Of a stretch of DNA of 64,000 nucleotides, positions 22,825 through 34,100 are shown piece by piece. Both the position numbers and the translations under genes were made by a program. The stretch lies in the NCBI GenBank assembly GCA_004335635.1, contig QAXH01005254.1, positions 621 through 64,620 on the forward strand. Reading direction: 5' to 3'. This DNA is from Chloromonas sp. AAM2. Its lineage: Eukaryota > Chlorophyta > Chlorophyceae > Chlamydomonadales > Chlamydomonadaceae. Position 1 is the stretch's first letter. Every line of letters starts with the position of its first letter. Below the pieces are notes generated by a model. That model made no database searches and was not told the DNA's origin. It saw nothing but the letters and a program-made list of their open reading frames with translations.

Positions 22825-25800
22825 ATGGCCCTCAGCGCACGGACGCTGCAGAATTCGTCGCGTGGAGCTCTTACGCTGCCCGATTCGACGACACGGCCTG
22901 TTCCTCGTGTTTCCCGGCGATCTCTTTCGACGAGCCTTACCACTTTCTTGCGTTCGGGCCGGTCTGATTGTGCCCAATGCAGAGCTTTGTCTCAGCAGCG
23001 TCTAGATGGCGATGGATTCGATCCCTTGACGCCCCTGGAGGACGACCCGTTAGTGAGAGAGTAGGTGATTTGTGCTCGTTTGATTGTGGCAGAGCAATCA
23101 ATTTCGTGCAATGTGGATGCGCACAATAGTGCATGAAGCTATAAGTATGCACAAGCCATCGCCAAAGAAACCATGCGGCCCTCAATTGACCGGTTATGCA
23201 CGATCAGATTTAGGATGGATCGTGTAAAGCAGACATGGACCATGACATGGTGCCCAACGCGCCCCCCCACACCTTTCCCTGCATTTTCAGGCTCTCTTGT
23301 TGCTGTCTGCTTCTGCTTGTACGCAGCATCGCAGGTGCCCTTCACTTCAAAAAGCAGAGAGAACCATTTGACAACGAGTACATTCTGGGTCTCGTATGGC
23401 AACAGCGGCGGCACGTCTTCATTGCAGCAGTCACGCTACTGCTGTGCACTGCTTCCAACTTAGCTGCACCAGTGCTATCAGGCATGTTGCTTGAAGCATT
23501 GGTGCAGCAAAAGCCCTTGGAGCAGTATGCCAAGGTGAGAAAGCATACCGACCTCGCCCCGGATGCACTTGTTGCAAACTTAAAGTATGCAGAGTATGCA
23601 GCATGTGTGCCCTTTACATATGCCACCTCTGCCTGTGCAGATTCTAGGTGTCCTGTGTTTTGGCTACGTGCTGGAGCCCTTTCTCACACAAGTGTACATG
23701 AGCAGCATGCTCAAAAGTGCAGAGAAGGTGCTAGCCACTCTCAGGTACGACAGGTCACCTGTGCAGACCAGGCACGAAGGCTGGGAGGTTTTAAGCCAGC
23801 GAGCTGACGGCGTGCAAGGGCAGGCATGCTGGCCAGCGAGCTGGTACACAATGCGGCAGACAAGCAGGCTGCTGTTTTGGCAATTAATGGTATGACCAGC
23901 AGGGATGATAGTAGTGTGCAGACAACTCAGCTTCCAACTGCCACGAGTATGTCGCACTTTGTATTCAAATCCACTGTATGAGTGTGAACAAAGACCAGAG
24001 TGGATTTGGTGAGGGGCACACAAGGCGCACGGGCACAGGACCCTTTGGTTGCTAATGGTCTGTTCAAACCGTTGCCATGTTACCGCTCTCATGCTTGCTT
24101 TTGTCTGCAGGATGGAGTTGTTTCGTACTCTTCTGATGCAGCGCATCATGTTCTTTGACAAGCACAGCGCAGCCGAGCTTTCCAGCCTCATTGGCATGGA
24201 GTTGGACACGGTCAGATCATTCATATTCAAGTGAGGTGACGGGTCTGGTGCTTGATCCAATTGCAAGCTCGGCGGGTATGTTGCATGGTTGGCTACGGTT
24301 GAGCGGGTGTAAAGGAGCTTCCATGGCAGGAGGAATCAATCTGCTAATGGTCGAGGTTGCTGTACATGATGCCACGGTTCACCTGGATGTCCCTTCGCTA
24401 CTGCCAGCCTAGCATGTTGGCTAGTAGTTGTCAGCTGAAGCCTTAGTCGCCATGCTCCAGTCAATGATTTGCTGGAACAGTGAGCAGTGTTGCTGATGCT
24501 GTTGGCTCCTTAGAAAGGCAGCCAAGCCCTCTACGCCGCAGCGCTTCATTGGGCACTAGACGCATGCCGTCTCAACTGCTGATGCTGCTGGCGTGCTGTC
24601 GCATGCAGCAACGTGAGCCGTGACCGCGGGCTGCGGGCAGCACTGGAGATGGTGGGCAGCGTGGTGGTGCTCTTTGCGCTGTCGTGGCGGTTGGCGCCCG
24701 TCTGCTCCATTGTCATCGTGGCCACCGCCATTGCAGCCGCTATCTACAGGTGAGGCTCCCAGGGCAGGCTAAAAAGGGAGGATAATCATCATGTGGGCTA
24801 GGAAATGGCAGACGTCATATGATGCTGAGGTGGTGCTCTCTGTCAGACAACGCAAGTAGGTGGCAGGGAAAAAGCATGGCCGCAGAGGGCGGAACCAGGT
24901 AGCCGTGGCCACTATTGGTTTTCCTCACCCGGACGTGCTGAACCAAGCTGGCAACTGCATGCAAGTTCTGTTTCATGGATGTCTCTCGCTACCACTGTTG
25001 TGCATGTCGGTTGGCAGGCGCAAGACGCGTGATGTGGAGCAGCGTCAGGCCAAGGCCCTGCAGCGCATGACGGGTGTGGCGCTGCAGGCGCTGGAGAACA
25101 TGCGCACTGTAAGGTATGAGCGACTGTGGTGTTTGGTGTACACGTGGCATGGGCGCATGGGCACGTGCGGGCATCACTGGGACGGAGGGGGGGAAGGTGA
25201 TGTATGCGGAGTGAGTGGCCACAAAGGGGGGCAGGAAAGGTGCGGTGATCTATGGCATGAGGCCACATGGGTGCACAGAACAACCAGCCGGAAAAAGAAG
25301 ATGTTTGCCAGTTCTGGGACAGTTTCCAGGAACAACACTGGAACCAGTGGCTGACCTATCGATTCGGAGTGTACCGGTGGGTCTTGGGTCTAAGTCGCTC
25401 TTACAGGTGTAATTTGGTTTTAGTTGTAATTTTAAAATTCAGCTGTATTTCAAGCAAAAAAGTTAAAATTACGAGACACTACAGATTGAGCAAGTCATAA
25501 GATAACACAACCGTCATACAGGCTGTGGCGCACTGCCATATCAGAAGCACCACAGTTGATTCCCCTGAGGTTGTCCCCTTGTCCCTGCCACCACACTGCT
25601 TCCAGTGTCGTTCTGGTAAATTGTCCCAGAACTGGCAAACATCTTTTTTTTTACAAGGGAGGCCGAGGGTGAGAGCAGACATTGTGACTTTGACAAAAAC
25701 ATATTGGTACTAGGATGGATTGCAGTTGGTTTTGAGCATGCTGGCCTTGTGTGGCATGTCTTGTATGTTATGATCACAGGATTTCTGGTAGCTGTTACAT

Positions 25801-28800
25801 GTTGAGGGAGAGGCAGGCCGGGTACACAGGAGAGGTAGCCCCCGACAATTTTTGACACACCATGAGTTTGACGAAACCACACTGTTCTCAAGACATGCGC
25901 TACATGGTTTTGCAGGTCGTTTGCTGGTGAGGCCTTGGAGCGAGAACGATTTCAGACAGAAGTGAGGCAGAGCTACCAAGCGGGCCTCATGTTTACCAGT
26001 GCAAAGGTGGGTGCGTGCGTAGCGGCATGTGAGAACTTCTATGGGGACACATTCACGCAGCCCTTATGAGCCTGAATCTGAAGGAAACAGAGGTCGAAAC
26101 TCGAAAGAGACCAACCTCAGGCAGGCAACTGTAGGGTGCGTCTCCTGGCAGCTAGCAACTTCAGGGGCTGGTGGTTCAGCGAGTGCAGTGAAGGCCAAGT
26201 GAGTCATCACACTTGGCTTTTGCTGCCAAGGTGGATGTTGTAGCCATGTGCCAATAACCTGATGGCTGCAGGCCTGGTTTGAAGCCTCAAACCGTGGCGC
26301 GATACACGCCTCCCTTCTGGCCCTGTACGCATGGGGCGGGTGGCTCGTGTCGCATGGGCTCATGCCGCTGCGCGTCATGGTCTCTGGCATCGGCTTCACC
26401 TTCAGCCTCATGTACGCCACACAGGGCACAGTGTCATCCCTGTCGGAGCTGCGGAGAGCATCGGGTGCATTTGCAAGGGTGAGCAGCACTGCTGGTCTCC
26501 CCAAGCTAGTGCGTTTCAGGGCCATTTCATAATCACATCTGAGCATGCTCTGCTCAGTCAAGTTGCCTCGCTCAACCTAGAGTGGTTCAAACCTGAGGGG
26601 CGCCGCCAGCAGGATCAACCTGAGACATCCTCCAATATTATATTGACTTGGGTCCTTCTATGGCCACTGTCGCCCGGTACTACACAAGCAACCCACACTG
26701 CTGGTATTTCGAAGCTCTTGCCCAACCAAACATGGTCATGAGCTTTGAAAAAGCTGGCACATGCGCTCCTCAGGTCCGTTCGCTGCTCATCTCCAGCGAG
26801 CCCGACCCGTCCATGTACGGGGCTCTGCCGCCCGGCGCATGGTGGGAGGTGGCCAACGGGAGGGAGCTGCCGCCCGTTCAGCCGTACGCAGACAGAGCGG
26901 GCAATGCAGCTGTGGAGGTGGGCAGAAAGGGAGATAACATTGCATGTCTGCAGGGGTTGCCCTGCCAGTTAGCAATGGTTGCCCTGCCAGTAAGACGGCT
27001 GGGCTGCACAAGCGTCAAAGAGCGCTGCTCTCATTGGTCGGCACTTGGTTGGCCTGCTAGCTCTGACCAAAATGCGGCTTGTAAGTTCTTGTGTTGTCCC
27101 TGCATGCGTACCTTCAGCACACCCTGCTGGGCCGTTGCCCACAAGAAACGAGCTGCAACGTGTGCATTGCATGCACGTTGCCTGCAGGCCGCTCTTGTGG
27201 GTCCGTTGGAGTTGCGTGACGTGCACTTCTCCTACCCAGTGCGGCCCGAGGTGCCAGTGCTGTCAGGCCTCACGCTGACCATGCCCCAGGGGACGGTGAC
27301 GGCACTGGTGGGGAGGTCAGGGGCCGGCAAGTCAACAGTGGGGGCGTTGCTGTCTAGGTGGGTGGGAATCAAGCAGGCAGCAAGACTTCCACTTCATGGT
27401 ACAGGGCTTCTGAACAGAGACAGGAGCTGTTGTGTACGTCTCAACTTGCTAGGTTCCGAATGACATGGTCTGGGCAGTGTGCTTGCGCCACAGCATTTGG
27501 TGGGTGTTCTATACGAAGGTGTTTGAAGTTGATAGCCATGCCTCAGTTCTGATTCAACCAACCAACCAACCAATCTTGTCCATGCAGAATTCCCGCAGAC
27601 TACAGATGGAAGTTGATACCCAGAAGATGGTCGTCTTGCTTGTCAATCAGCAGATAACATCCCGTAGTCACCTGGGGGTGTCCCTCACAACTGTCAACGC
27701 AGACGTTTTGCCTGTTATGATGCCCTGCAACGCCTGTTGCATTTCTCTGCCTATCTGGCGTTCAGCAAAGCAAATTGTTATTCGACGACCAGGGTCACAA
27801 CGCACGTGACGCCTTTACCTTTGGCTCCACTCCAGGTTCTACAAACCCGACAAGGGCGGCATCTACCTAGCAGGGCGGCTCTCCACCAGCTTCACACGCG
27901 GGGAATGGTCCAAAGCAATCGCAATGGTGGGTAACAGCTGCATGCCCCAGACACACTGCCACATGCAAGCACATGTCACCAGTGCCGCATGAGCAGCTGC
28001 ATACTCAAAGACACATGCACTTGTGCGACTGCCATGGCTTGCCCATGTCAAGCCATACCTACTTGTACTGCATGGCACGCCTTACTGGTCCAAAACCATG
28101 CATACACAACAGCAACTGTGCGTTCAGTGTGTCAAGGCTCATGCATCAAGGCTCATGCATCAACGCCCATGTCATTGTCCATGTGTCATTGTCCATGTGC
28201 AGCGCCCATGTGTCTGCGTTCATATTTCACAGTGTGTTAATGCCTGTGGATCAAGGCCCATGTGTCAACGCCCATGTGTCACAACACTTGCCCGACAGTG
28301 TTTCCATGTGACCGCCCATGTGTGTTGCAGGTGAGCCAGGATCCAGTGCTGTTCCGGGGCACCATTGGCGACAACATTGCGTATGGCAAGCATGGAAAGG
28401 CCAGCCCGCAAGAGGTAAGGCTTGAAGGGTGGGGATTCAGACAGCCTATCAGCAGCATCTGCCTCCCTCTCGCTATGTCTCTCCCTTGCACTTGCCATCC
28501 ACATTTTCGAGATACCCACGTCGCTGCAATCTAAGCGTCTATGTTTTTCTTGCTAAATGACTGTTAAACATTGAGCCTCGTGCCCAAGCCTCATGCTCAT
28601 GCTCTCTGACCGGTTGTCTAATGCATGCAGATCCAGACAGCGGCTGAGGCCGCCAATGCCCATGAGTTCATCGCACAGCTACCGGATGGCTACCAGACTG
28701 TAGTGGGAGAGCGAGGAGTGCTGCTATCCGGTGTGTGGAATAGAGGGAGGGGGTTCTGGGGTAGACTTGGGCATCCTTGACTACATTGTCATTTTCTGCT

Positions 28801-29936
28801 GAGTGATTGACAGAATGCAATGCACGCTGCGATCATTGTTTTGCGTTGCCTTGAGCGCCAGTATTCTACCCTGAGAATGCAATACACGCAGTGCTACGGC
28901 TTTCTTGCGTTGCCTGGAAGGTCACTATTCTACCCTGCCTTGCCTCGCACAGGTGGGCAGCGGCAGCGCATCGCCATTGCCCGGGCCTTGCTGAAGGACA
29001 GCCCAATCATCATTCTGGACGAGGCAACTAGCGCGCTGGTAAGCACTGCACCTGACCCACTGTAGGGTCATGGACATGTGGACGCATGTGTGTAGTTTTA
29101 CGAGGATACAACTCACAACAACGTGTCCTGCATATACACAAACTCATATATTGTGTCATATATGACTTTGAGCGCTGGTTCATAAGCAGGCCCCTGCACG
29201 AGCCTTGAAGGCCGCCTTGCCAGTCGTGATCACACATTCGCTGATAACCATGCGGGCGGTCTTGTACCACTGCATGTCTGTTGTGAGCCCGGCTCCTCCG
29301 ATGTGTTGCCATGGCCTTCAGGACTCTGTCAGCGAGGCTGCGGTGCAGCAGGCCATACAGCGGCTGGTGCGGGGCAGGACCGTCATCGTCATCGCACACA
29401 GACTGTCCACTGTGCAGGTAGGGAAGGGCAGCAGCAGGGCGGGATGTGTCGCATGGGGGCAACAAATGGTGGTGTTTTTACTTCTGACCTCAAGTCCAAG
29501 GCTGTCCAAGGTCCAGCCAGAAACTATGCGGTTGACAAGTGGTTGGTAATGCCATCATTGGAGGTAATTGCTGGCTGTCTGAGCCTCATGTTTTGTTACG
29601 TCTGCCCTCTAGCCCAAGGCTGCAGCTAAAACCTATGCAGATGGCGAGTGGTTGATCATACCTGCCATCATGCAGCCATCAAATGTGCACGGGCTGTGGT
29701 TGTTGACCGGCTAAGCATCATGCCAAACTATTCTCATCATCTGCCTGGTGTTTGCCAACCCTTCCACTTCCACCTGCCCTGATGTTTTGTGGTGACTGAA
29801 GGCAGCCGACCAGATCGTGGTCATGGCTGGTGGGCGGGCGGCGGAGGTGGGCAGCCACATGGAGCTGTCAGCGCAGCCCAAATCCCTGTACATGGAGCTC
29901 ATGAGCTCACAGGAACTTATACTCGCCTCAGTGTGA
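22825..29936 (+). CDS. ABCB-type half-transporter (TMD-NBD), probably plastid
   Basis: Sixteen exons join in phase from ATG to TGA: 22825-23052, 23358-23534, 23641-23744, 24111-24230, 24609-24749, 25018-25113, 25916-26006, 26272-26478, 26774-26917, 27188-27357, 27836-27926, 28331-28414, 28631-28730, 28953-29038, 29322-29417 and 29802-29936, for 689 residues. The N-terminus is Ser/Thr/Arg-rich like a transit peptide. The membrane domain includes [15 protein letters not shown] and [15 protein letters not shown]. The ATPase domain shows Walker A (GRSGAGKST), the Q-loop (VSQDPVLF), the signature LSGGQRQR split between exons 13 and 14, Walker B ([11 protein letters not shown]) and the H-loop ([12 protein letters not shown]). 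One TMD plus one NBD is half-transporter size, so it should work as a dimer. Residue order resembles plant ABCB26/ABCB28 (TAP-like plastid proteins); the substrate is unknown. The exon 1-2 junction was chosen by phase; other acceptors near 23290-23340 would give a different, longer join. Confidence 0.93.
25291..25360 (+). repeat. Dispersed repeat family A, copy 2 (inverted)
   Basis: GATGTTTGCCAGTTCTGGGA is the reverse complement of the family A core. The copy lies in the intron between exons 6 and 7 of the ABC transporter gene and faces copy 3 about 200 bases downstream. Confidence 0.75.
25561..25653 (-). repeat. Dispersed repeat family A, copy 3
   Basis: It starts CCCTGAGGTTGTCCCCTTG and ends with TTGTCCCAGAACTGGCAAAC and a run of T. 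With copy 2 it makes an inverted pair inside the same intron. Confidence 0.8.
28120..28330 (+). repeat. Degenerate CATGTGTCA-type repeat in ABC transporter intron
   Basis: Imperfect repeats of CATGTGTCAACGCC and TCAAGGCTCATGCATCAA fill the 3' half of the intron before the exon at 28331. Units vary in length and spacing. Confidence 0.6.
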
Positions 29937-31148
29937 CGAGGAAGAGAGAGCGACAGATGACACCGTTTTCCATGATCAATATGCATGATGTCAATGTCAC
30001 AGTCTCGTTGACGGGAATCGACCCAGCCAACAAGGAAATGACCCCCCAAGAGGGCGAGCAGACCACACCCAGGGGCTAGAGAGTGTTCAGCTAAGTGGCA
30101 CGGTCTGAAGCGGACTGGTATTGCTGATCTGCCTGGCGTACGGTCCTTTTGGAGCTACCGCTCAACAGTTGGTGTTTTGAGGCACATGCACGGAGTGATG
30201 TCGCGCATCTGGCAGCCGTAGGACGCCCTTTACATCGTTCTTCTCATCCCACCATGCAGTTGACAGTTGCATGCACGTCACCGGCTGGCCGCACCCCAAT
30301 GATGTCGTGACACGCTGGTGGTGTCTCGGACTGAAGGCTGGTTTGTGCTTGCACACAGATGTGCCCGCAACAATGTGAGACACATGTAGGTTGGACGGGT
30401 TGGAATCCCTCCCCTCTCTACAAGCGATACATTTGTAGTTCGTGCTCTGCAAGCATGTCATGATGCAGCGTCTGCCAACCCTTGCTTGATGTGCTTGGAT
30501 ACCACTCATCAAGTTATCGCCTGCGTGGTGTAACTCGCCCGGGCTTGCTCTATCTTGGTGTGACTCGAGTTTCGGATTGCCTTGGTGCACGCAAGCAACG
30601 TCCGCAACAAGATGTCACACTCGGTGACTGGGTGGGCAGGTTCGGTAGTTACAGCTTCTCTCGTCATCCGCGTCGACGTGTTCATTGACGTGTTCTTTGT
30701 CGTTGACGTGTTCAAGGGCGTTGCAGCAACGGTTGGACTTATTAGTGCTGTCACACAACGTCACACCCAGGCTGGGGTTTGCAGGCCTTGCCTTGGTGCA
30801 CGCAAGCACTCGTCTGGTCCTGATGCTCCCGAGCAAGCGACCAGGGCAGTCAGCCTTTGCAGAGCAGTTACAGCAGGCTGAGGGGTTGTGCTGGAATCTC
30901 ACCGAGTGTCAGGATTAGAACGATACCCTAGGACAGCTTCTTTAATTGTCGGTGTTCTCAGACGGCGAGGGCGCAGCAACTGCAAGTGCCGACTTGACTT
31001 GCTGTCACGCAAACCAAAAAAAGGGCCTCATTCATTGCGGTCACACAACAATGATGTCACACGTACAAGTACACACAGCAGACTAGGGTTTCCGAGTCCT
31101 GTGCAAGCCCACCCAAGCACAGTTGTCCAAGCAAGCTATCTGAACGAG
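29937..31148. other. Intergenic, between ABC transporter and WD40 genes
   Basis: It holds the 3' UTR of the ABC transporter gene and the promoter and 5' UTR of the WD40 gene. It includes an inverted partial copy of repeat family B (30382-30420), a small run of GACGTGTTC repeats near 30675-30715, and two copies of a CTTGGTGCACGCAAGCA word (about 30580 and 30795). No gene is recognised. Confidence 0.45.
30382..30420 (-). repeat. Dispersed repeat family B, copy 2 (inverted, partial)
   Basis: CATGTAGGTTGGACGGGTTG followed by GAATCCCTCCCCTC is the reverse complement of the start of family B copies at 20328 and 48021. Confidence 0.7.
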
Positions 31149-34100
31149 ATGAGTGACAGCGACGCAGATGAGCATATTGATGCAGTTATGACGGAGGAGG
31201 TCTCTGAGCAGGTGCCTGTGTTGCTGGATGATAGTGATGAGGATGAGGAAAGTGGATTGACGAATATGGATGAGGACGAGGAAGGGGAAGAGGATGAGGA
31301 CGAGGATGAGATGAGCGAGGACCCGCCTTTGACGCTCACGTCCATTCTGAACTCCGTGATGGGGCGGAGCGGGGTGCATCATCCTGCTCGGCAGGGCTTC
31401 AGGCGCCTGTGCGATGTGGTACAGATGCCGTTGCAGCATCCAATCGCACAAGAGCTGCTGGCAGCATCCACGCCAGTCAATCGCAAGAGACGCTGCGACG
31501 CGGTGAGTCGCTGGCGCTGGCCTTTGCCTAGGGTTTGGATGTCGTGGCCTGCCAGTTCAACGTTCCTGGCAACTCATCCAACTTTGGAATGAGGCACATA
31601 GAGAGATGCTTGAGACATTGTCTCTCTCAATGCATGGATGCGCCAATGCTTAAAGCCACACACAACAAGCTTGTCAATCTGCTGTCACAAATTACCACAG
31701 TCAATGATATCGATGCCACCTGCTTTGAACCTCCTGATTACACAGTATGCATGTCTCCCATCAGGCTGGCTTGACAGTCTGTGCTGCTGGTACTGCTGCT
31801 CGTAGCCGACCCTTGACGCGGGTCAGGATCCATCAAACCTGCGCATCCGCTACCATGGATTGCGCCTGTATAGTCAGGTAAGACATGCATGCGGAATGGT
31901 AAACGTAGTGTCATGCACGGGTGCAAGCCGTTGAGGTTAAACCTGTCAGTAGTCGAACACAACACTCACATATCTTGCATCGCAGCTGGGTCACGATGGA
32001 ATCTCGCCAGTCGGCATGGCTGCATTTGTACACGTAGGCGGATACACCTAGTCTGATGTGCTCTGAATGGCATGTGTAAAAACGTCGCTGCCGCTGCAGC
32101 CCCATGCGGAGCCTGCGCCACAGGACCCTTCCAGCGGCCCATCTGCATGCCAGTGTCTACCCAGCTCAGGCCGCATCACAGGCATGCCCAGCACACCTCA
32201 AACAGCGCCGGCAGCTGCCAACACTTCATCAGCATTCTCCAGGGACAACGCAGAGATGCAGGAGATGTTCGACGAGTGTGCCATGCCCATGTCTGCACCC
32301 CGCGAGTCATGTGCTGTGGCTGTCAGCCCTCCTGAGTCCGCGGACTGCTGTCCTGGCCCAGCAAGCCTTGCCACAGCACAGCAGGACGACCAACCCAGCC
32401 GGCGTGCATCGCTGACTGGCCCTGCAGCAGCAGCACGGCGGCGGCGGCAAGATTCGGAAGCAGCTGCAGCTGCAGCTGCACAGCAGGAACCACCAGCAGC
32501 GGCGGCGGCAGCGGCAGCAGCTAATACAACTGCTCGCAGCTCCAGTGGCGGTAGCATAGGCAGTGCTGGGCGAAGGGTCTGGGCATCTCTGCTCCGGGGT
32601 CTGCCAGGCGGGGGCAGCAGCAGTGGCAGCGGGGATGCTATTAGTGCGGGGCCTGGACCGTCTTCTGCTGCGCAAGGATCACGTGATAATGAAACTGACG
32701 CAGCGGCTGGTGAGAAGCTCACTGCTACTGGTGTGTGGTGTGGTCGAGTCTTGCAAACAATGGCTACATTGGGATTAGATGTGCCGGAGTGCATGAAACA
32801 TTGCATGTGTGCAAAACAATCTCGCACCATAGACTCCTAGTTTGTTGCGCTTCATGGCTGTGCATATAGTAGATATTAGGTCTGTATTGCACGTACATTT
32901 ACATCAAGTACGCTCTCAAGTGCCACTTCATGCACATGTGTGTCGTGTCGTGTTGTGTGACAGTATTGCATCGTGAGGACGTGCCCTGGAGCGGCGTGAC
33001 GCGGGTCAACACCTCACGGCTGCTCGTCAAGAGGGAGCTGGGGCTCGGTGACGTCACGCGCCTGAGCAGGTGCGGGCAAGCGGCAGGTGGCGGTGCAAGG
33101 GCCAGGTGCAGGTGCAAGGGCCAGGTGCAGGTGCAAGGGCCAGGTGGAGGTGCAAGGGCCAGGTGGAGGTGCAAGGGCCAGGTGGAGGTGCAAGGGCTGC
33201 AACGCGCAGGATCAGCCACGCCGTCCGTACATCATTGCAGGCGTGCTGATGCAGGGACAGAGATGATGTGTGGCAGCCGGGTTGTTGTAGCTGTGCTTGT
33301 TGACTCCCAGGCTGCTGTGAGTTGTGGTGATAGGATTACAGAGTTATGTTGGTCTGGGCTTGAAATGCCTGTGAGGTGATAGAGGCCTCCCGTTGTGCTT
33401 GGATCAATCATGAAATTCTGTGCGTTTGCCCTGGCTGGGCAGACACGATTTCTGTTCCCTTTTGCCTCTGCAGCGCCCAGCAGGTGCACCTCCAAACGCA
33501 GCAGTCAGCATTACCCCTGCATCAAGTCATGCTGGTGGAACAGCACGACGCACGGTGGTGAGAGGCCCGGTCAGGGCGGGCAGCAGAGCAGGCAGGATCT
33601 GGACAACACCGTGACAGCAGTGGGACAAGCACTGACACTTGCACAAAGCATACACAACTGTTGCGTTAGGCATGTTCAAGCAGGAGGCAGGCGACCCGTC
33701 ACTTGCAGTGAATGACGAAGCTTGTTGGGATTCCGCCACACTGGCATTGCATGGACATGTCCACCTCACCCCCACCACATGCTGTGCAACCCATTGGCCA
33801 AGCGCTGACTTGCCTCACTCTACTACCTGCATGTGCTTGCTGTCGCTGCTGCCTTGCAGCTACATCGGCCAATTTTCGCGCGACGGCATGTACTTTGTTG
33901 CCGCCTACCAGGACCAGCGGGTGCGTGTCTACGAAGTGAATGGCACGAGAAGGTGGAAGCTAAGGAAGGACGTCAGGCCGAGAAACGTCAGGTGGGCAGT
34001 GGGAAGGAAGGGAGGGAGGGTAGCTGTTGGAAAGGACAGGCATGGCCAGGGCTGGAAGGAAACCGAGACTCTTAGCTAAAGTGTAAGAGTCCTCACTAGA

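Noticed and set aside
23235..23357. Longer ABC transporter exon 2 starting at an upstream acceptor
   Set aside because: The acceptors near 23290-23335 need phases that exon 1 cannot supply with its GTGAGA donor; the acceptor at 23357 joins in phase 0.
25267..25682. KKxDVCQFWDxxxExxW peptide readable on both strands, possible transposase remnant
   Set aside because: The peptide is simply what the inverted family A repeat copies encode; frames are short, end in unrelated sequence and lie in an intron.
30482..30918. Short repeats reading GVTRPG and VDVFIDVF
   Set aside because: Peptides come from local word repeats in intergenic DNA; no gene structure is seen.
31083..31451. Minus-strand hydrophobic and Ser-rich frames
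   Set aside because: Antisense of the acidic first exon of the WD40 gene (GAG/GAT runs).
32198..32830. 210-codon minus-strand Ala/Ser/Pro frame
   Set aside because: Antisense of WD40 exon 2, whose GCAGCA tract gives long open shadows.
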